Assembly: GCA_021792365.1 (NCBI GenBank)
Contig: JAJYUT010000002.1
Coordinates: 826,313-890,312 of the forward strand
DNA length: 64,000 bases
DNA from: Pseudomonadota bacterium
Lineage (GTDB): Bacteria; Pseudomonadota; Alphaproteobacteria; Dongiales; Dongiaceae
Direction: 5' to 3'
Shown: positions 16,385-24,422 of the stretch, piece by piece
Layout of the letters: each line of letters opens with the position of its first letter
How positions within the stretch are numbered: the stretch's first letter is position 1
The notes under the pieces: model-generated
Told to the model about the DNA's origin: nothing
The model's database searches: none
The model's input: the letters and a program-made list of their open reading frames with translations, nothing else
Position numbers and translations under genes: made by a program

Positions 16385-16401
16385 GTAACATAATATGTTA
16401 C
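16385..16401. promoter_or_regulatory. Perfect 17-bp inverted repeat between gor and the GST gene
   Basis: GTAACATA and TATGTTAC flank a single A. The repeat lies 94 bases from the gor start and 71 from the GST start, in the AT-rich middle of the divergent promoter region. It is the right size for a MarR, TetR or GntR-type dimer. A shared operator for the two glutathione genes is inferred. Confidence 0.55.
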
Positions 16402-16471
16402 ATATCGCTGCGTCACCACTGCGACGGCACGCCCGATCGCGGCAGCCGGCGCATTCTCAGTCGGAGCCACA

Positions 16472-17083
16472 ATGATGAAGCTCTATTACACACCCGGTGC
16501 CTGCTCGCACGCGCCGCACATTCTGCTGCGTGAAGCCGGTCTCGATTTCTCTCTGGAGAAAGTCGATCTCGCCGCAAAGAAGACGGAAACCGGCGCGGAC
16601 TACACAAAGATCAATCCGCACGGCTATGTGCCGGCGTTGCAGCTCAAGGACGGAACGGTCCTCACCGAAGGCCCGGCAATCGACCAGTATATCGCGGATC
16701 TGGTGCCGGCGAAGATGCTGGCGCCTGCAGCCGGCACGCCCGAACGCTACAAGCTGCAATCATGGCTGAACTTCATCTCGACCGAATTGCATAAGCAGTT
16801 CTCGCCCCTGTTCGGCAAGACGGTCCCGGAAGAATACAAGACCATGCTGAAGGAGAAGCTCGCGGTGCGCTTCGATGCGGTCGATGCGCACTTGTCGGGC
16901 AGCAAGCACCTGCTCGGCGACACCTTCTCCGCGGCCGATGCCTACCTCTACACCGTGCTGAACTGGGCGAAGTACTTCGCCATCGACCTCGCGAAATGGC
17001 CGGCGATCAAGTCGTTCATGGAGCGGGTGGCGGCGCGCCCGTCGGCCCAGGAAGCCGCGAAGGCCGAAGGGCTCACCGCCTGA
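16472..17083 (+). CDS. gstA: Glutathione S-transferase (beta class, GstA-like)
   Basis: The 203-residue product starts MKLYYTPGACSHAPHILLRE, the hallmark of bacterial beta-class transferases; the Cys in PGACSHAP is the residue that can form a mixed disulphide with glutathione. The N-terminal thioredoxin-like domain includes the NPHGYVPALQL cis-Pro motif and TEGPAIDQYI; the all-helical C-terminal domain has DTFSAADAYLYTVLNWA. ATG at 16472 has GGAG five bases upstream; the next codon is also ATG. A strong terminator follows the gene. Confidence 0.93.
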   Translation: MMKLYYTPGACSHAPHILLREAGLDFSLEKVDLAAKKTETGADYTKINPHGYVPALQLKDGTVLTEGPAIDQYIADLVPAKMLAPAAGTPERYKLQSWLNFISTELHKQFSPLFGKTVPEEYKTMLKEKLAVRFDAVDAHLSGSKHLLGDTFSAADAYLYTVLNWAKYFAIDLAKWPAIKSFMERVAARPSAQEAAKAEGLTA

Positions 17084-17128
17084 GATGTGACACGCGCGGC
17101 GGGTCCCCCTAGACCGCTCCGCATGGAG

Positions 17129-17158
17129 AGGCCCGGCACCCCCTTGCCGGGCCTTTTT
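17129..17158 (+). terminator. Rho-independent terminator after gstA
   Basis: AGGCCCGGCA and TGCCGGGCCT form a perfect 10-bp stem with a 6-base loop, followed directly by TTTT. It lies 46 bases after the GST stop codon. Confidence 0.88.
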
Positions 17159-17225
17159 CTTTCGTCACGATGTCGCGAGGTAGGGCCAGGCCACAGCCCA
17201 TTCAATCTTGCAGATTGACGTTTTG

Positions 17226-17564
17226 GTGCGCATAGTTGACCTCGTGCAACGCTCCCTTGCCAGAATGCTGATTGCTGTGCTCCTGCTGCTCGCGCTGGTC
17301 GCGGGCGGGGGTCACAATGCTGCGACGGCCATGGACATGACCTGCGCTCATGCGAGCGACATGCAGAAACCGGACATGAGCTGCAAAGGCTGCGATGGAG
17401 CCATGACGGCCGCGCCCTGCGAAGCGGTCTGCGCCGCATTACCGGCAATCGATACCGCAGTCCTCGAACTGCCGGCCAGCGGCTTTCACGATAGCTGGAT
17501 GATGCGCTCTGATGCCAGCGAGACCTTTTTCATCAAACCGGACACCTCTCCCCCTCGCGCCTGA
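17226..17564 (+). CDS. Small exported Cys/Met/His-rich protein
   Basis: A hydrophobic signal segment (MLIAVLLLLALVAGGGH) is followed by a short mature part rich in Met, Cys and His: MDMTCAHASDMQKPDMSCKG, then CDGAMTAAPCEAVC. Five cysteines and many methionines in 40 residues suggest a soft-metal (copper-like) ligand set. The start could be GTG 17226 (chosen, Arg-rich n-region) or ATG 17265. The following genes encode a Cys-rich protein, a BNR protein and a cytochrome c, so it probably opens a metal-related cluster. No named family is recognised with certainty. Confidence 0.55.
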   Translation: MRIVDLVQRSLARMLIAVLLLLALVAGGGHNAATAMDMTCAHASDMQKPDMSCKGCDGAMTAAPCEAVCAALPAIDTAVLELPASGFHDSWMMRSDASETFFIKPDTSPPRA

Positions 17565-17609
17565 AGCTCACGCGACCGCGCATCCGCCAAATGGAGAGGA
17601 GTATCTGCC

Positions 17610-18185
17610 ATGACCTCGAGACCAGGTCTGTCGATTGCTGCCGTATTCTCGCCACTGCTGCTCGCAGCAGTCGCGCTGAGCCCTGTCACCGCCAATGCGG
17701 ACTCGACGTCCGCACCCGATGCCGACGTCGCAAAGCGCTTCGAGTTTCTCAGCCAGAATGGAAACGCGTCCTGCAGTCGCGCTTTCCGGGATTCGGTTGC
17801 GGACATGCCCGCCTCGTCCCGGCTGCAGGGTTCTTGTTGCGGCGAGATGAACCTGCATCGCTATAGCGAGCAGATCAACGGGCTGAAGCGATACAGCCAA
17901 ATTATCGATATTCCACCCGATCCCTATGACGTGCCCGCTCCGCTCGCGCACAAGCTGATGGTGGCCTACCAGGAGCCACTCAGTACCGAGCAACAGGAAC
18001 AGTACGATCTCGCCATGGAAACGTCGAACGAGAAGGGTCCGTGCTGCTGCCCATGCTGGCGGTGGGAAGTGTATGGCGGACTGGGCGAGCTGCTGATCCG
18101 CGAGCATGGCTTCACCGGCGAACAGGTAACGCAGGTCTGGAACCTGTCGGACGGCTGCGGCGACGATGCCCACACGCACCACTGA
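17610..18185 (+). CDS. Exported Cys-rich protein with CCCPCW motif
   Basis: The 191-residue product has a signal peptide (cleavage near TANADS, residue 31). The mature part has two Cys clusters, GSCCGEMNLH and GPCCCPCWRWEVYG, a further Cys near the end and a His tail (CGDDAHTHH). The second cluster resembles the PCYCGC motif of a poorly characterised exported family. The many thiols suggest metal or haem-related chemistry in the periplasm. The gene overlaps nothing and ends 25 bases before the BNR-protein start. Confidence 0.7.
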   Translation: MTSRPGLSIAAVFSPLLLAAVALSPVTANADSTSAPDADVAKRFEFLSQNGNASCSRAFRDSVADMPASSRLQGSCCGEMNLHRYSEQINGLKRYSQIIDIPPDPYDVPAPLAHKLMVAYQEPLSTEQQEQYDLAMETSNEKGPCCCPCWRWEVYGGLGELLIREHGFTGEQVTQVWNLSDGCGDDAHTHH

Positions 18186-18210
18186 GGCTCAACTCAAGAA
18201 ACAAGGATCA

Positions 18211-19080
18211 ATGATGAAAAGACTGACCTCCGCTGCGGCCGCACTGGCATGCGCGACTTTTTCATACGTCATGCCGGCAGCGGCCGAGGATTCTGTACCG
18301 CTCTCCGAGCTGGAAAGGCAGACTCACTATCACGGCCTGGCGGTCGATCCCGCCGATCCGTCACGGCTCCATCTCGCCACCCATCATGGTTTCTATTGGA
18401 TCGATGCGGGCGGCATGGCGACCAGGGTGTCCGATGTCCAGGACTTCATGGGCTTCACACCGCATCCGACCGATCCTTCCGTGCTCTATGCGAGCGGTCA
18501 TCCGAGCAATGGCGGCAATCTCGGATTCCTGGTGTCGGCCGATGGCGGCGCAACCTGGACGCAGCTCTCGCCCGGCCTCAACGGACCAGTCGACTTCCAC
18601 CAGATGGATGTGAGCCCAGCCGACCCGCAGGTGATCTATGGCGTCTATGGCGGCATCCAGCTCAGCCGTGACGCCGGCCGGACCTGGTCGATGGCCGGTG
18701 CGGCACCGGACGGTCTGATCGCGCTCGCCGCGTCCGCACGCTCCACTGCGCGCCTCTATGCCGCGACCAAGGCCGGCCTCCTCTACAGCGACGATGCGGG
18801 TTCTACATGGCAGCCCGCCGCTTTCGACGGCGAGGTGGTCACCATGACCTCGACCGGCCCGAGCGGCGTGCTCTACGCCTATGTCGTCGGCCGCGGACTG
18901 ATGAGCGCCACCGAAGAGCAGCCGGACGATTGGTCACTTCTTTCTTCCGATCAGCGAGTCCAGCTGCACCTCGCAATCGACGGCCGCAATCCCACTCGCT
19001 TGTTCGCCATCGCACACGAGGCCGGCATCATCGAAAGCACGGACGGAGGCAAGACCTGGCAGACATTCGGCAAGCCCTGA
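18211..19080 (+). CDS. Exported BNR/sialidase-fold repeat protein
   Basis: The 289-residue product has a signal peptide (cleavage near PAAAED) and a repeated beta-propeller pattern with Asp-box motifs: SADGGATWTQL, SRDAGRTWSM, SDDAGSTWQP and STDGGKTWQT. It matches the F510_1955-type family of predicted glycosyl hydrolases by pattern, but many such propellers only bind. ATG 18211 was chosen over 18166 because the signal peptide begins there. The downstream cytochrome c reading frame overlaps its stop codon. Confidence 0.82.
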   Translation: MMKRLTSAAAALACATFSYVMPAAAEDSVPLSELERQTHYHGLAVDPADPSRLHLATHHGFYWIDAGGMATRVSDVQDFMGFTPHPTDPSVLYASGHPSNGGNLGFLVSADGGATWTQLSPGLNGPVDFHQMDVSPADPQVIYGVYGGIQLSRDAGRTWSMAGAAPDGLIALAASARSTARLYAATKAGLLYSDDAGSTWQPAAFDGEVVTMTSTGPSGVLYAYVVGRGLMSATEEQPDDWSLLSSDQRVQLHLAIDGRNPTRLFAIAHEAGIIESTDGGKTWQTFGKP

Positions 19081-19535
19081 CGCGCCGGAGAACGGTCGCG
19101 TGGAGCGCGGCGGCAGGTGTTGCTGCGCTCGCGATTGCCGCCGGCACGATCTGGTGGCTCTCGGAGCAGCCAGCCCGCATTGACCCCAGCGACCCGCAGC
19201 AAGTCGCGGCGGGCGAAGCGATCTATCGCATGCATTGCGCATCATGCCATGGCGCCGATCTGGAGGGGCAGCCCGACTGGCGCACGCGGATGCCCACGGG
19301 TCGCCTGCCCGCGCCGCCCCATAATATAAGCGGTCACACCTGGCATCATTCGGACGAAGTGCTGCTCAAGATTGTGAAAGAGGGACCGGCTTTCTACGCA
19401 GCGCTGGGCGCCGAGACGGAGATGCCCGCCTTCGGATCTGTCCTGTCGGACGCGGAGATGGCGGCCGTCCTCGCCTACATCAAGAGCAAGTGGCCGCCGC
19501 AAATCCGAGCGCGCCAGGAACGAATGAACCAGTGA
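19077..19535 (+). CDS. Membrane-anchored cytochrome c with no standard start codon
   Basis: The reading frame has an N-terminal membrane segment (AWSAAAGVAALAIAAGTIWW) then one c-type haem site, MHCASCHGADLEG, and an axial Met in TEMPAFGSVLSD; about 150 residues, so a monohaem cytochrome c facing the periplasm. There is no ATG, GTG or TTG in frame near the membrane segment. The frame opens with CTG overlapping the TGA of the BNR gene by three bases (CTGA), so a CTG start by translational coupling, or a sequence error upstream, must be supposed. The coordinates use that CTG. Confidence 0.78.
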   Translation: MTRRRTVAWSAAAGVAALAIAAGTIWWLSEQPARIDPSDPQQVAAGEAIYRMHCASCHGADLEGQPDWRTRMPTGRLPAPPHNISGHTWHHSDEVLLKIVKEGPAFYAALGAETEMPAFGSVLSDAEMAAVLAYIKSKWPPQIRARQERMNQ

Positions 19536-19611
19536 CTTTTGACATCATTTCGTTACAAAGCCTCCGGAGACTGGTTCCCCATGATGGGAAGAGACTGATG
19601 GTGGAGGCGGC

Positions 19612-20073
19612 ATGATCGACCGCGTGCTCGATTTCCTGACTGGCCGCAGGGCTCCGGCCCTGGCGGACAAACCCGACGAGCTGGAGCTGGCCGTCGCCGC
19701 CCTGCTGATCGAGGCGGGACGGATGGACGACCAGTTCGACACGGCTGAGCGTGCGGCCATCGAGCGCCTGCTGCAGGATCGCTTCGACCTGTCGCACGAT
19801 GCCGTGCAGTCCCTGATGCAGGCGGCGGAAGCGGCAGTCCGGCAATCGACCCAGTTCTTTCCTTTCACGCGCGAGATTGTCCAGCGCATCAGCCATGACG
19901 ACCGCGCGCATATCCTGGAGATGATGTGGGAGGTTGCCTATGCCGACGGCGTGCTCGACCCGCAGGAGGACGCGCTGCTCCGCCGCATCGCCGGCCTCAT
20001 CCACGTCTCCGACCAGGAACGCGGCCTCGCCCGCCAGCGCGCGCTGGCGAAGTTGACGAGCAAGCGGCAGTAG
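19612..20073 (+). CDS. TerB-family protein
   Basis: The 153-residue helical protein matches TerB-type domains: LAVAALLIEAGRMDDQFDTA with the acidic metal-binding positions, and the repeat-like second half MMWEVAYADGVLDPQEDALL. The family is linked to tellurite resistance in some clusters, but stand-alone copies are widespread and their role is unknown. No ter genes lie nearby. It faces the ABC transporter genes. Confidence 0.82.
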   Translation: MIDRVLDFLTGRRAPALADKPDELELAVAALLIEAGRMDDQFDTAERAAIERLLQDRFDLSHDAVQSLMQAAEAAVRQSTQFFPFTREIVQRISHDDRAHILEMMWEVAYADGVLDPQEDALLRRIAGLIHVSDQERGLARQRALAKLTSKRQ

Positions 20074-20107
20074 AAGGAACGGCGCGGTCTTTTCCTTCTG
20101 CGTCATT

Positions 20108-20196
20108 CAAGGCCTGGCCTTGGGATCCACGGGATTGCCTGCAGCCACTCGAGTCCCCGAACGAAACTCGCGGATGGCAAGGCCAAGCCTTGCCAT
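20108..20196. repeat. Two related GC-rich hairpins between convergent genes
   Basis: CAAGGC-CTG-GCCTTG at 20108-20122 and ATGGCAAGGC-CAA-GCCTTGCCAT at 20174-20196 share the AAGGC/GCCTT core; the second has a perfect 10-bp stem. Neither is followed by a T-run, so they are not classic terminators. They resemble a pair of REP-type palindromes in the space between the converging terB-like and potA-like genes. Confidence 0.45.
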
Positions 20197-20228
20197 GATG
20201 TGGCGGCGGGTGCGTCGCTAAAAGCCGC

Positions 20229-21281
20229 TCACAAAATCCGGCAGTGCTGCGGGTCGATGCGCAGTTCGACCAGCTGCCCCACCGCGAGCGGCTTGTCCTT
20301 GAGGCTGGCGAGGCTGAGCAGCCTGGTGCCGTCTTCCAGCGTGATCTGGTAGCGCGCGAGCGCGCCGAGGTAGTCGACATCGGCGACCGTGCCCGGCAGG
20401 CCGCCCTGGCCCGGCGGCAGCAGATCGATCTTCTCCGCGCGCACGACGACCGTGACGCTCTCGCCCGCCTGCAGGCGCCGCTCCGTCGTCGCGTTCAGCA
20501 CATGGGCGCCGAGCGCGACCTGGGCGTGGCCATCCGCCGCCGAGCGCACCTGGCCGGTGATGAAGTTGGCATTGCCCAGGAAGCTGGCGACGAAGGCGCT
20601 GTGCGGATGCTCATAGACCTCACGCGGCGCGCCCGCCTGCTCGATCCTGCCCTTGTTCATCACCACCACGTGGTCCGACATCGCGAGCGCCTCACCCTGG
20701 TCGTGGGTGACGAACACGGTGGCGATGCCGACCCGGCGCTGGATGTTCTTGATCTCCACGCGCATCTCCTCGCGCAGATTGGCGTCGAGCGCGGAGAGCG
20801 GCTCGTCCAGCAGCAGGACGTCCGGTTCGATCACCAGGGCGCGCGCCAGGGCGATGCGCTGCTGCTGGCCGCCGGAGAGCTGCGTGGGATAGCGCTCCTC
20901 GACGCCGGGCAGGCGTACCATGTCCAGCGCGCGCGCCACGCGCCGCCCGATCTCGTCCGGCGCCACGTTGCGGTATTTGAGGCCGAAGCCGACATTGGCC
21001 GCGATCGTCTTGTGCGGGAACAAGGCGTAGTTCTGGAACACGATGCCGAGGTTGCGCTTGTGGATCGGCACATCGTTGATGCGCTGGTCCTTGATGCGGA
21101 TCTCCCCCGCGCTCGGCGTCTCGAGGCCGGCGATCATGCGCAAGGTCGTGGTCTTGCCGCAGCCCGACGGGCCGAGCAGCGTCACGAACGATCCCGCCGC
21201 CACGACGAGGTCGATGTTGTCCACGGCGATGATGTTGTGACCGAAGCGCTTGGTCACCTGGCTCAGTTCAACGGCATGCAT
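20229..21281 (-). CDS. Spermidine/putrescine-type ABC transporter, ATP-binding protein
   Basis: The 350-residue ATPase shows Walker A LGPSGCGKTTTLRMIAGLET, Q-loop GIVFQNYALFPH, signature LSGGQQQRIALARAL, Walker B LLLDEPLSALD and switch His in VTHDQGEAL. The last 120 residues are a TOBE domain. The PotA/iron-type subgroup fits, and the neighbouring solute-binding protein and two permeases make it a polyamine-type importer. It is the last gene of the four-gene set, 103 bases after the binding protein gene. Confidence 0.92.
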   Translation of the reverse strand: MHAVELSQVTKRFGHNIIAVDNIDLVVAAGSFVTLLGPSGCGKTTTLRMIAGLETPSAGEIRIKDQRINDVPIHKRNLGIVFQNYALFPHKTIAANVGFGLKYRNVAPDEIGRRVARALDMVRLPGVEERYPTQLSGGQQQRIALARALVIEPDVLLLDEPLSALDANLREEMRVEIKNIQRRVGIATVFVTHDQGEALAMSDHVVVMNKGRIEQAGAPREVYEHPHSAFVASFLGNANFITGQVRSAADGHAQVALGAHVLNATTERRLQAGESVTVVVRAEKIDLLPPGQGGLPGTVADVDYLGALARYQITLEDGTRLLSLASLKDKPLAVGQLVELRIDPQHCRIL

Positions 21282-21384
21282 TGCGATGATGGCTCTCGAT
21301 GATCTTGAAGCGGAGCCGGCGGCAACTCCCCTTCGCCGCCGGCTCCTCCCTTCACGCTCTCAGCTTCCCCGAGGCGCGCCTATC

Positions 21385-22542
21385 TCACGCACCTTTGGAG
21401 ATGCGTTCCCATTGCTTCTTGTAGGCGTCCTGGTTCGTGAACCAGTACTGGGCGCTCTCCCAGACGAAGTTCTCGAACTTCCCGGTCGGATCGAAGCCGG
21501 GCAGGCTCTTCACCTTTTCGCTCAGTTCGACCTTGTTGGGGTCGAGGGAGGGCGGATAGTTCTGCCCTTCGGCAATGGCGATGGAGATCTTCGGCTCGAT
21601 GCACAGGTTGATCAGCTGCTCGCATTCATTCATCGGGCTACCGGCCAGCACCATCAGGCCCTCCAGCCAGGCGAAACCAGCATCCTTCGTATCGATGAAG
21701 CCGATGTCATGGCCGTTTTGCTGGAGATAGGCGACACGGCCCGACCAGCCGTCGGAAAGGATCACCTCCTCCTTGGACATGAGGTCGATGAATTCCTGTC
21801 CGGAGGTCCAATATTTCACCACCAGGTCGCGCTGCGTGCGGCAGGCGTCCCACATGGCCGCCTGATCCGTCACGCCCTGCGGGTCCTGCCCCGTATACAG
21901 GCTGCCCATCCAGGCACGGGTCTGGAAGCTGTCGTACAGCGCCATCTTGCCTTTGTACTTCTCGTCCCACAGAATCTTGGCGCCGGCCTTCGCCTCGTCA
22001 TCGGAGATGTATTTCCGGTTATAGGCGATTCCGGTCGTGCCATAGTCGAACGGCACCGCGTATAGCTTGCCTTCGCTCTCCTTGCGGAACGCTTCAAGTG
22101 TCGCCGGGAGCAGCAGTTGGAGGTTCGGCATGTTCGCTTCATTGAGCGGAGCGGCAAGGCCGGGCTTGTAGAAGCGGTAGTAGTCGTACGCGCCGCTCAC
22201 CAGGAAGGTGTTGTACTCTCCAGGCTGCGCCGCCTTGACCAGAGCAAGAAACTCTTCGGTATCGCCGAACTCGCCTTCGACGACCTTCACACCGGTCTTC
22301 TCCGTGAATGCCGGGAAGGCGTTGTTGCGGAACGCCTCGGACACGATGCCGCCCCAACCGTCGAACCGCACCTGCTCCACGGCCGCCAGCGCGTCGCGCG
22401 TCAGCTTGCCGAACGGGCCACCCACCACGCCGACCGCGGCGGCGGCCACCGTCAGGAAACCCATCAACTGGCGGCGGCTGATGTCGCCGTTGCCATACGC
22501 CTCCAGCAGGCGCTCGTACTTCTTGTCGTCACCGAACGTCAT
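21385..22542 (-). CDS. PotD-like extracellular solute-binding protein
   Basis: The 385-residue protein belongs to solute-binding family 1/8 (PotD/PotF). Near residue 24 it has ISRRQLMGFL followed by a hydrophobic run, a Tat-type signal. The mature part shows GWGGIVSEAFRNNAFPAFTE, VPFDYGTTGIAYN and the hinge text typical of polyamine binding. ATG 22542 lies nine bases after AGGAGG and is preferred to the ATG at 22551, which abuts it. The substrate (polyamine or other) is inferred from family only. Confidence 0.9.
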   Translation of the reverse strand: MTFGDDKKYERLLEAYGNGDISRRQLMGFLTVAAAAVGVVGGPFGKLTRDALAAVEQVRFDGWGGIVSEAFRNNAFPAFTEKTGVKVVEGEFGDTEEFLALVKAAQPGEYNTFLVSGAYDYYRFYKPGLAAPLNEANMPNLQLLLPATLEAFRKESEGKLYAVPFDYGTTGIAYNRKYISDDEAKAGAKILWDEKYKGKMALYDSFQTRAWMGSLYTGQDPQGVTDQAAMWDACRTQRDLVVKYWTSGQEFIDLMSKEEVILSDGWSGRVAYLQQNGHDIGFIDTKDAGFAWLEGLMVLAGSPMNECEQLINLCIEPKISIAIAEGQNYPPSLDPNKVELSEKVKSLPGFDPTGKFENFVWESAQYWFTNQDAYKKQWERISKGA

Positions 22543-22588
22543 AACGCTCATCCTCCTCAGCTTTCGCCCTGGGACATTCCGGGCGTCT

Positions 22589-23392
22589 TCATCTGCCGCG
22601 GCTGAAGCGTCGGATCACAAATCCGCCGATCAAGGGCAGCAAAATCGTCAGGAAGATCATCACCGTGCCCAGCGCGTTGATCTCCGGCGAGATCGAGGTG
22701 CGCAGCATGGCGAAGATCTTGGTCGGCACCGTCTCGATTCCGGGTTGCTTCCAGAACAGGGTGGCGGTGATGTTGTCGAACGAGATCGCGACCGCGAACA
22801 GGAACCCGCCCAGGATCGCGGGCGAGATCAGCGGCAGCGTCACCTCGCGGAAGGTCTGCAGGCGATTGGCGCCGAGGCTCAGCGCCGCTTCCTCGAAATT
22901 CTGCCGCAGGCCGACCAGACGCGCCTGCACCACCAGCACCACGAAGGGCAGCGCCAGCACCGTATGGCCGAGCAGCAGCATGCCGAAGCTGCGATAGACC
23001 CCGATCAGCTTCAAGAACATCAGCAGGGCGACGCCCAGCACCACCTCGGGCACCAGCAGCGGCAGCGAGATCAGCGTGCTGATCGCGTTCCTGGCGGTGA
23101 ACTGGTAGCGCACCAGCGCGATCGCGGCCATCACGCCCAGGATGGTCGCCACGAGCGAGCAGCCGAGCGCGAGGATGATGGAGGTTTGGAACGCCTCCAG
23201 GATGGAGTCGTTGGCGAACAGCTTCTCGTACCATTGCAGGCTGACGCCTTCCATCGGGAAGGCGCCGCTGCGCGAGGCGTTGAAGGAGAGCAGCATCACC
23301 ACGACGATCGGGGCGAACTGGAAGATATAGACGCCGACCGAGAACAGGCCCAGCAGCCACAGCGCCGCGCGCGAGTCCAGCGTTGCGCTCAC
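22589..23392 (-). CDS. PotC-like ABC permease
   Basis: The 267-residue protein has six membrane segments and the EAA loop EEAALSLGANRLQTFREVTL that docks on the ATPase. Its position after a PotB-like gene matches polyamine operons. The start is GTG at 23392, which overlaps the TGA of the upstream permease (GTGA), so the two are translationally coupled. The order here is permease, permease, binding protein, ATPase. Confidence 0.9.
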   Translation of the reverse strand: MSATLDSRAALWLLGLFSVGVYIFQFAPIVVVMLLSFNASRSGAFPMEGVSLQWYEKLFANDSILEAFQTSIILALGCSLVATILGVMAAIALVRYQFTARNAISTLISLPLLVPEVVLGVALLMFLKLIGVYRSFGMLLLGHTVLALPFVVLVVQARLVGLRQNFEEAALSLGANRLQTFREVTLPLISPAILGGFLFAVAISFDNITATLFWKQPGIETVPTKIFAMLRTSISPEINALGTVMIFLTILLPLIGGFVIRRFSRGR

Positions 23393-24252
23393 CGGGCGAA
23401 GCTCCGATAGATGTCGCTGAGGCTCATGAAGCGGTTGTAGACCCCCACCAGCAGGCCGAGCGACAGCAGCAAGATCACCGACAGCACGGCGCCCGTCGGC
23501 CAGTCGAGCTGCGAGATGATGGCTTCGTAGATGAGGTCCGGGAAGAACAGGGTGTCAGGGCCGCCCAGCAGGCGCGGCGTGACATAGGAACCCGCCGCCA
23601 ATACGAAGCACAGCATGCAGCCCGCGCCCAGCCCGGGCAGCGACAACGGCAAGGTCACTTCGCGGAAGGTCTGCCAGGCCGAGCAGCCCAGGGTGCGCGC
23701 GGAGGCTTCGAGATTGCGGTCGATGCCGTCCAGGCTCACATAGACATTGATGATCATGTAGGGCAGCAGGAAGTAGACCAGGCCCATGATCACCGAGAAG
23801 TCGTTGTAGAGCATCTTCAGCGGCTCATCGATGATGCCGAGGGAGATGAGCGCGGTATTCACGGCGCCGGTCCTGCCCAGCACGCTGATCCAGGCCATGG
23901 TGCGGATGATGTAGGAGATCCAGAACGGCAGGAACAGCAGGAAGAGCAGCAGGGCCTTGTTGCTGAACCGGATGCGCGCCAGGAAATAGGCGGTCGGATA
24001 GCCCACCGCGGCGCATGCCATGGTGGTGACCAGCGCAAGCTTGAAGCTGCCCCACAGGCCGAGCCAGTAGTAGTAATCCGTTGCCACCGCGATCCAGTTG
24101 CCGAACTGGAAGGCCGGGATATCCAGCCCTTCGGCGGTGCGGATCCAGAAGGAATAGACCGCGATGAACAGGACTGGTGCGACCAGGAAAAGCGCCAGCG
24201 ACCCCAACGCTGGCGACAGCAAGGCATAGGCCCTGGCGTTCTGCCGATTCAA
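23389..24252 (-). CDS. PotB-like ABC permease
   Basis: The 287-residue permease has six membrane segments, an external loop with YSFWIRTAEGLDIPAFQFGN and the EAA loop ASARTLGCSAWQTFREVTLP. It is first in the transporter operon. The start used is TTG at 24252 with GGGAGAAA just before it; no ATG lies near. The operon diverges from dapF. Confidence 0.88.
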   Translation of the reverse strand: MNRQNARAYALLSPALGSLALFLVAPVLFIAVYSFWIRTAEGLDIPAFQFGNWIAVATDYYYWLGLWGSFKLALVTTMACAAVGYPTAYFLARIRFSNKALLLFLLFLPFWISYIIRTMAWISVLGRTGAVNTALISLGIIDEPLKMLYNDFSVIMGLVYFLLPYMIINVYVSLDGIDRNLEASARTLGCSAWQTFREVTLPLSLPGLGAGCMLCFVLAAGSYVTPRLLGGPDTLFFPDLIYEAIISQLDWPTGAVLSVILLLSLGLLVGVYNRFMSLSDIYRSFAR

Positions 24253-24422
24253 TTTCTCCCGCCCCCTGTTCTCGCTCCGCTATGCCTATCGGGTTCGCGC
24301 TCTTGAGGGCGCTGCCAGCAGCCGGCGCATGCGGTGCGTTTGAGCCCGCGCAGCCTAGCACGCTTGCCGCTGCGCGCAAGCTGGGCATAATTGGTTCCAT
24401 TGGTCTGACGGCGGCAGGTCCC

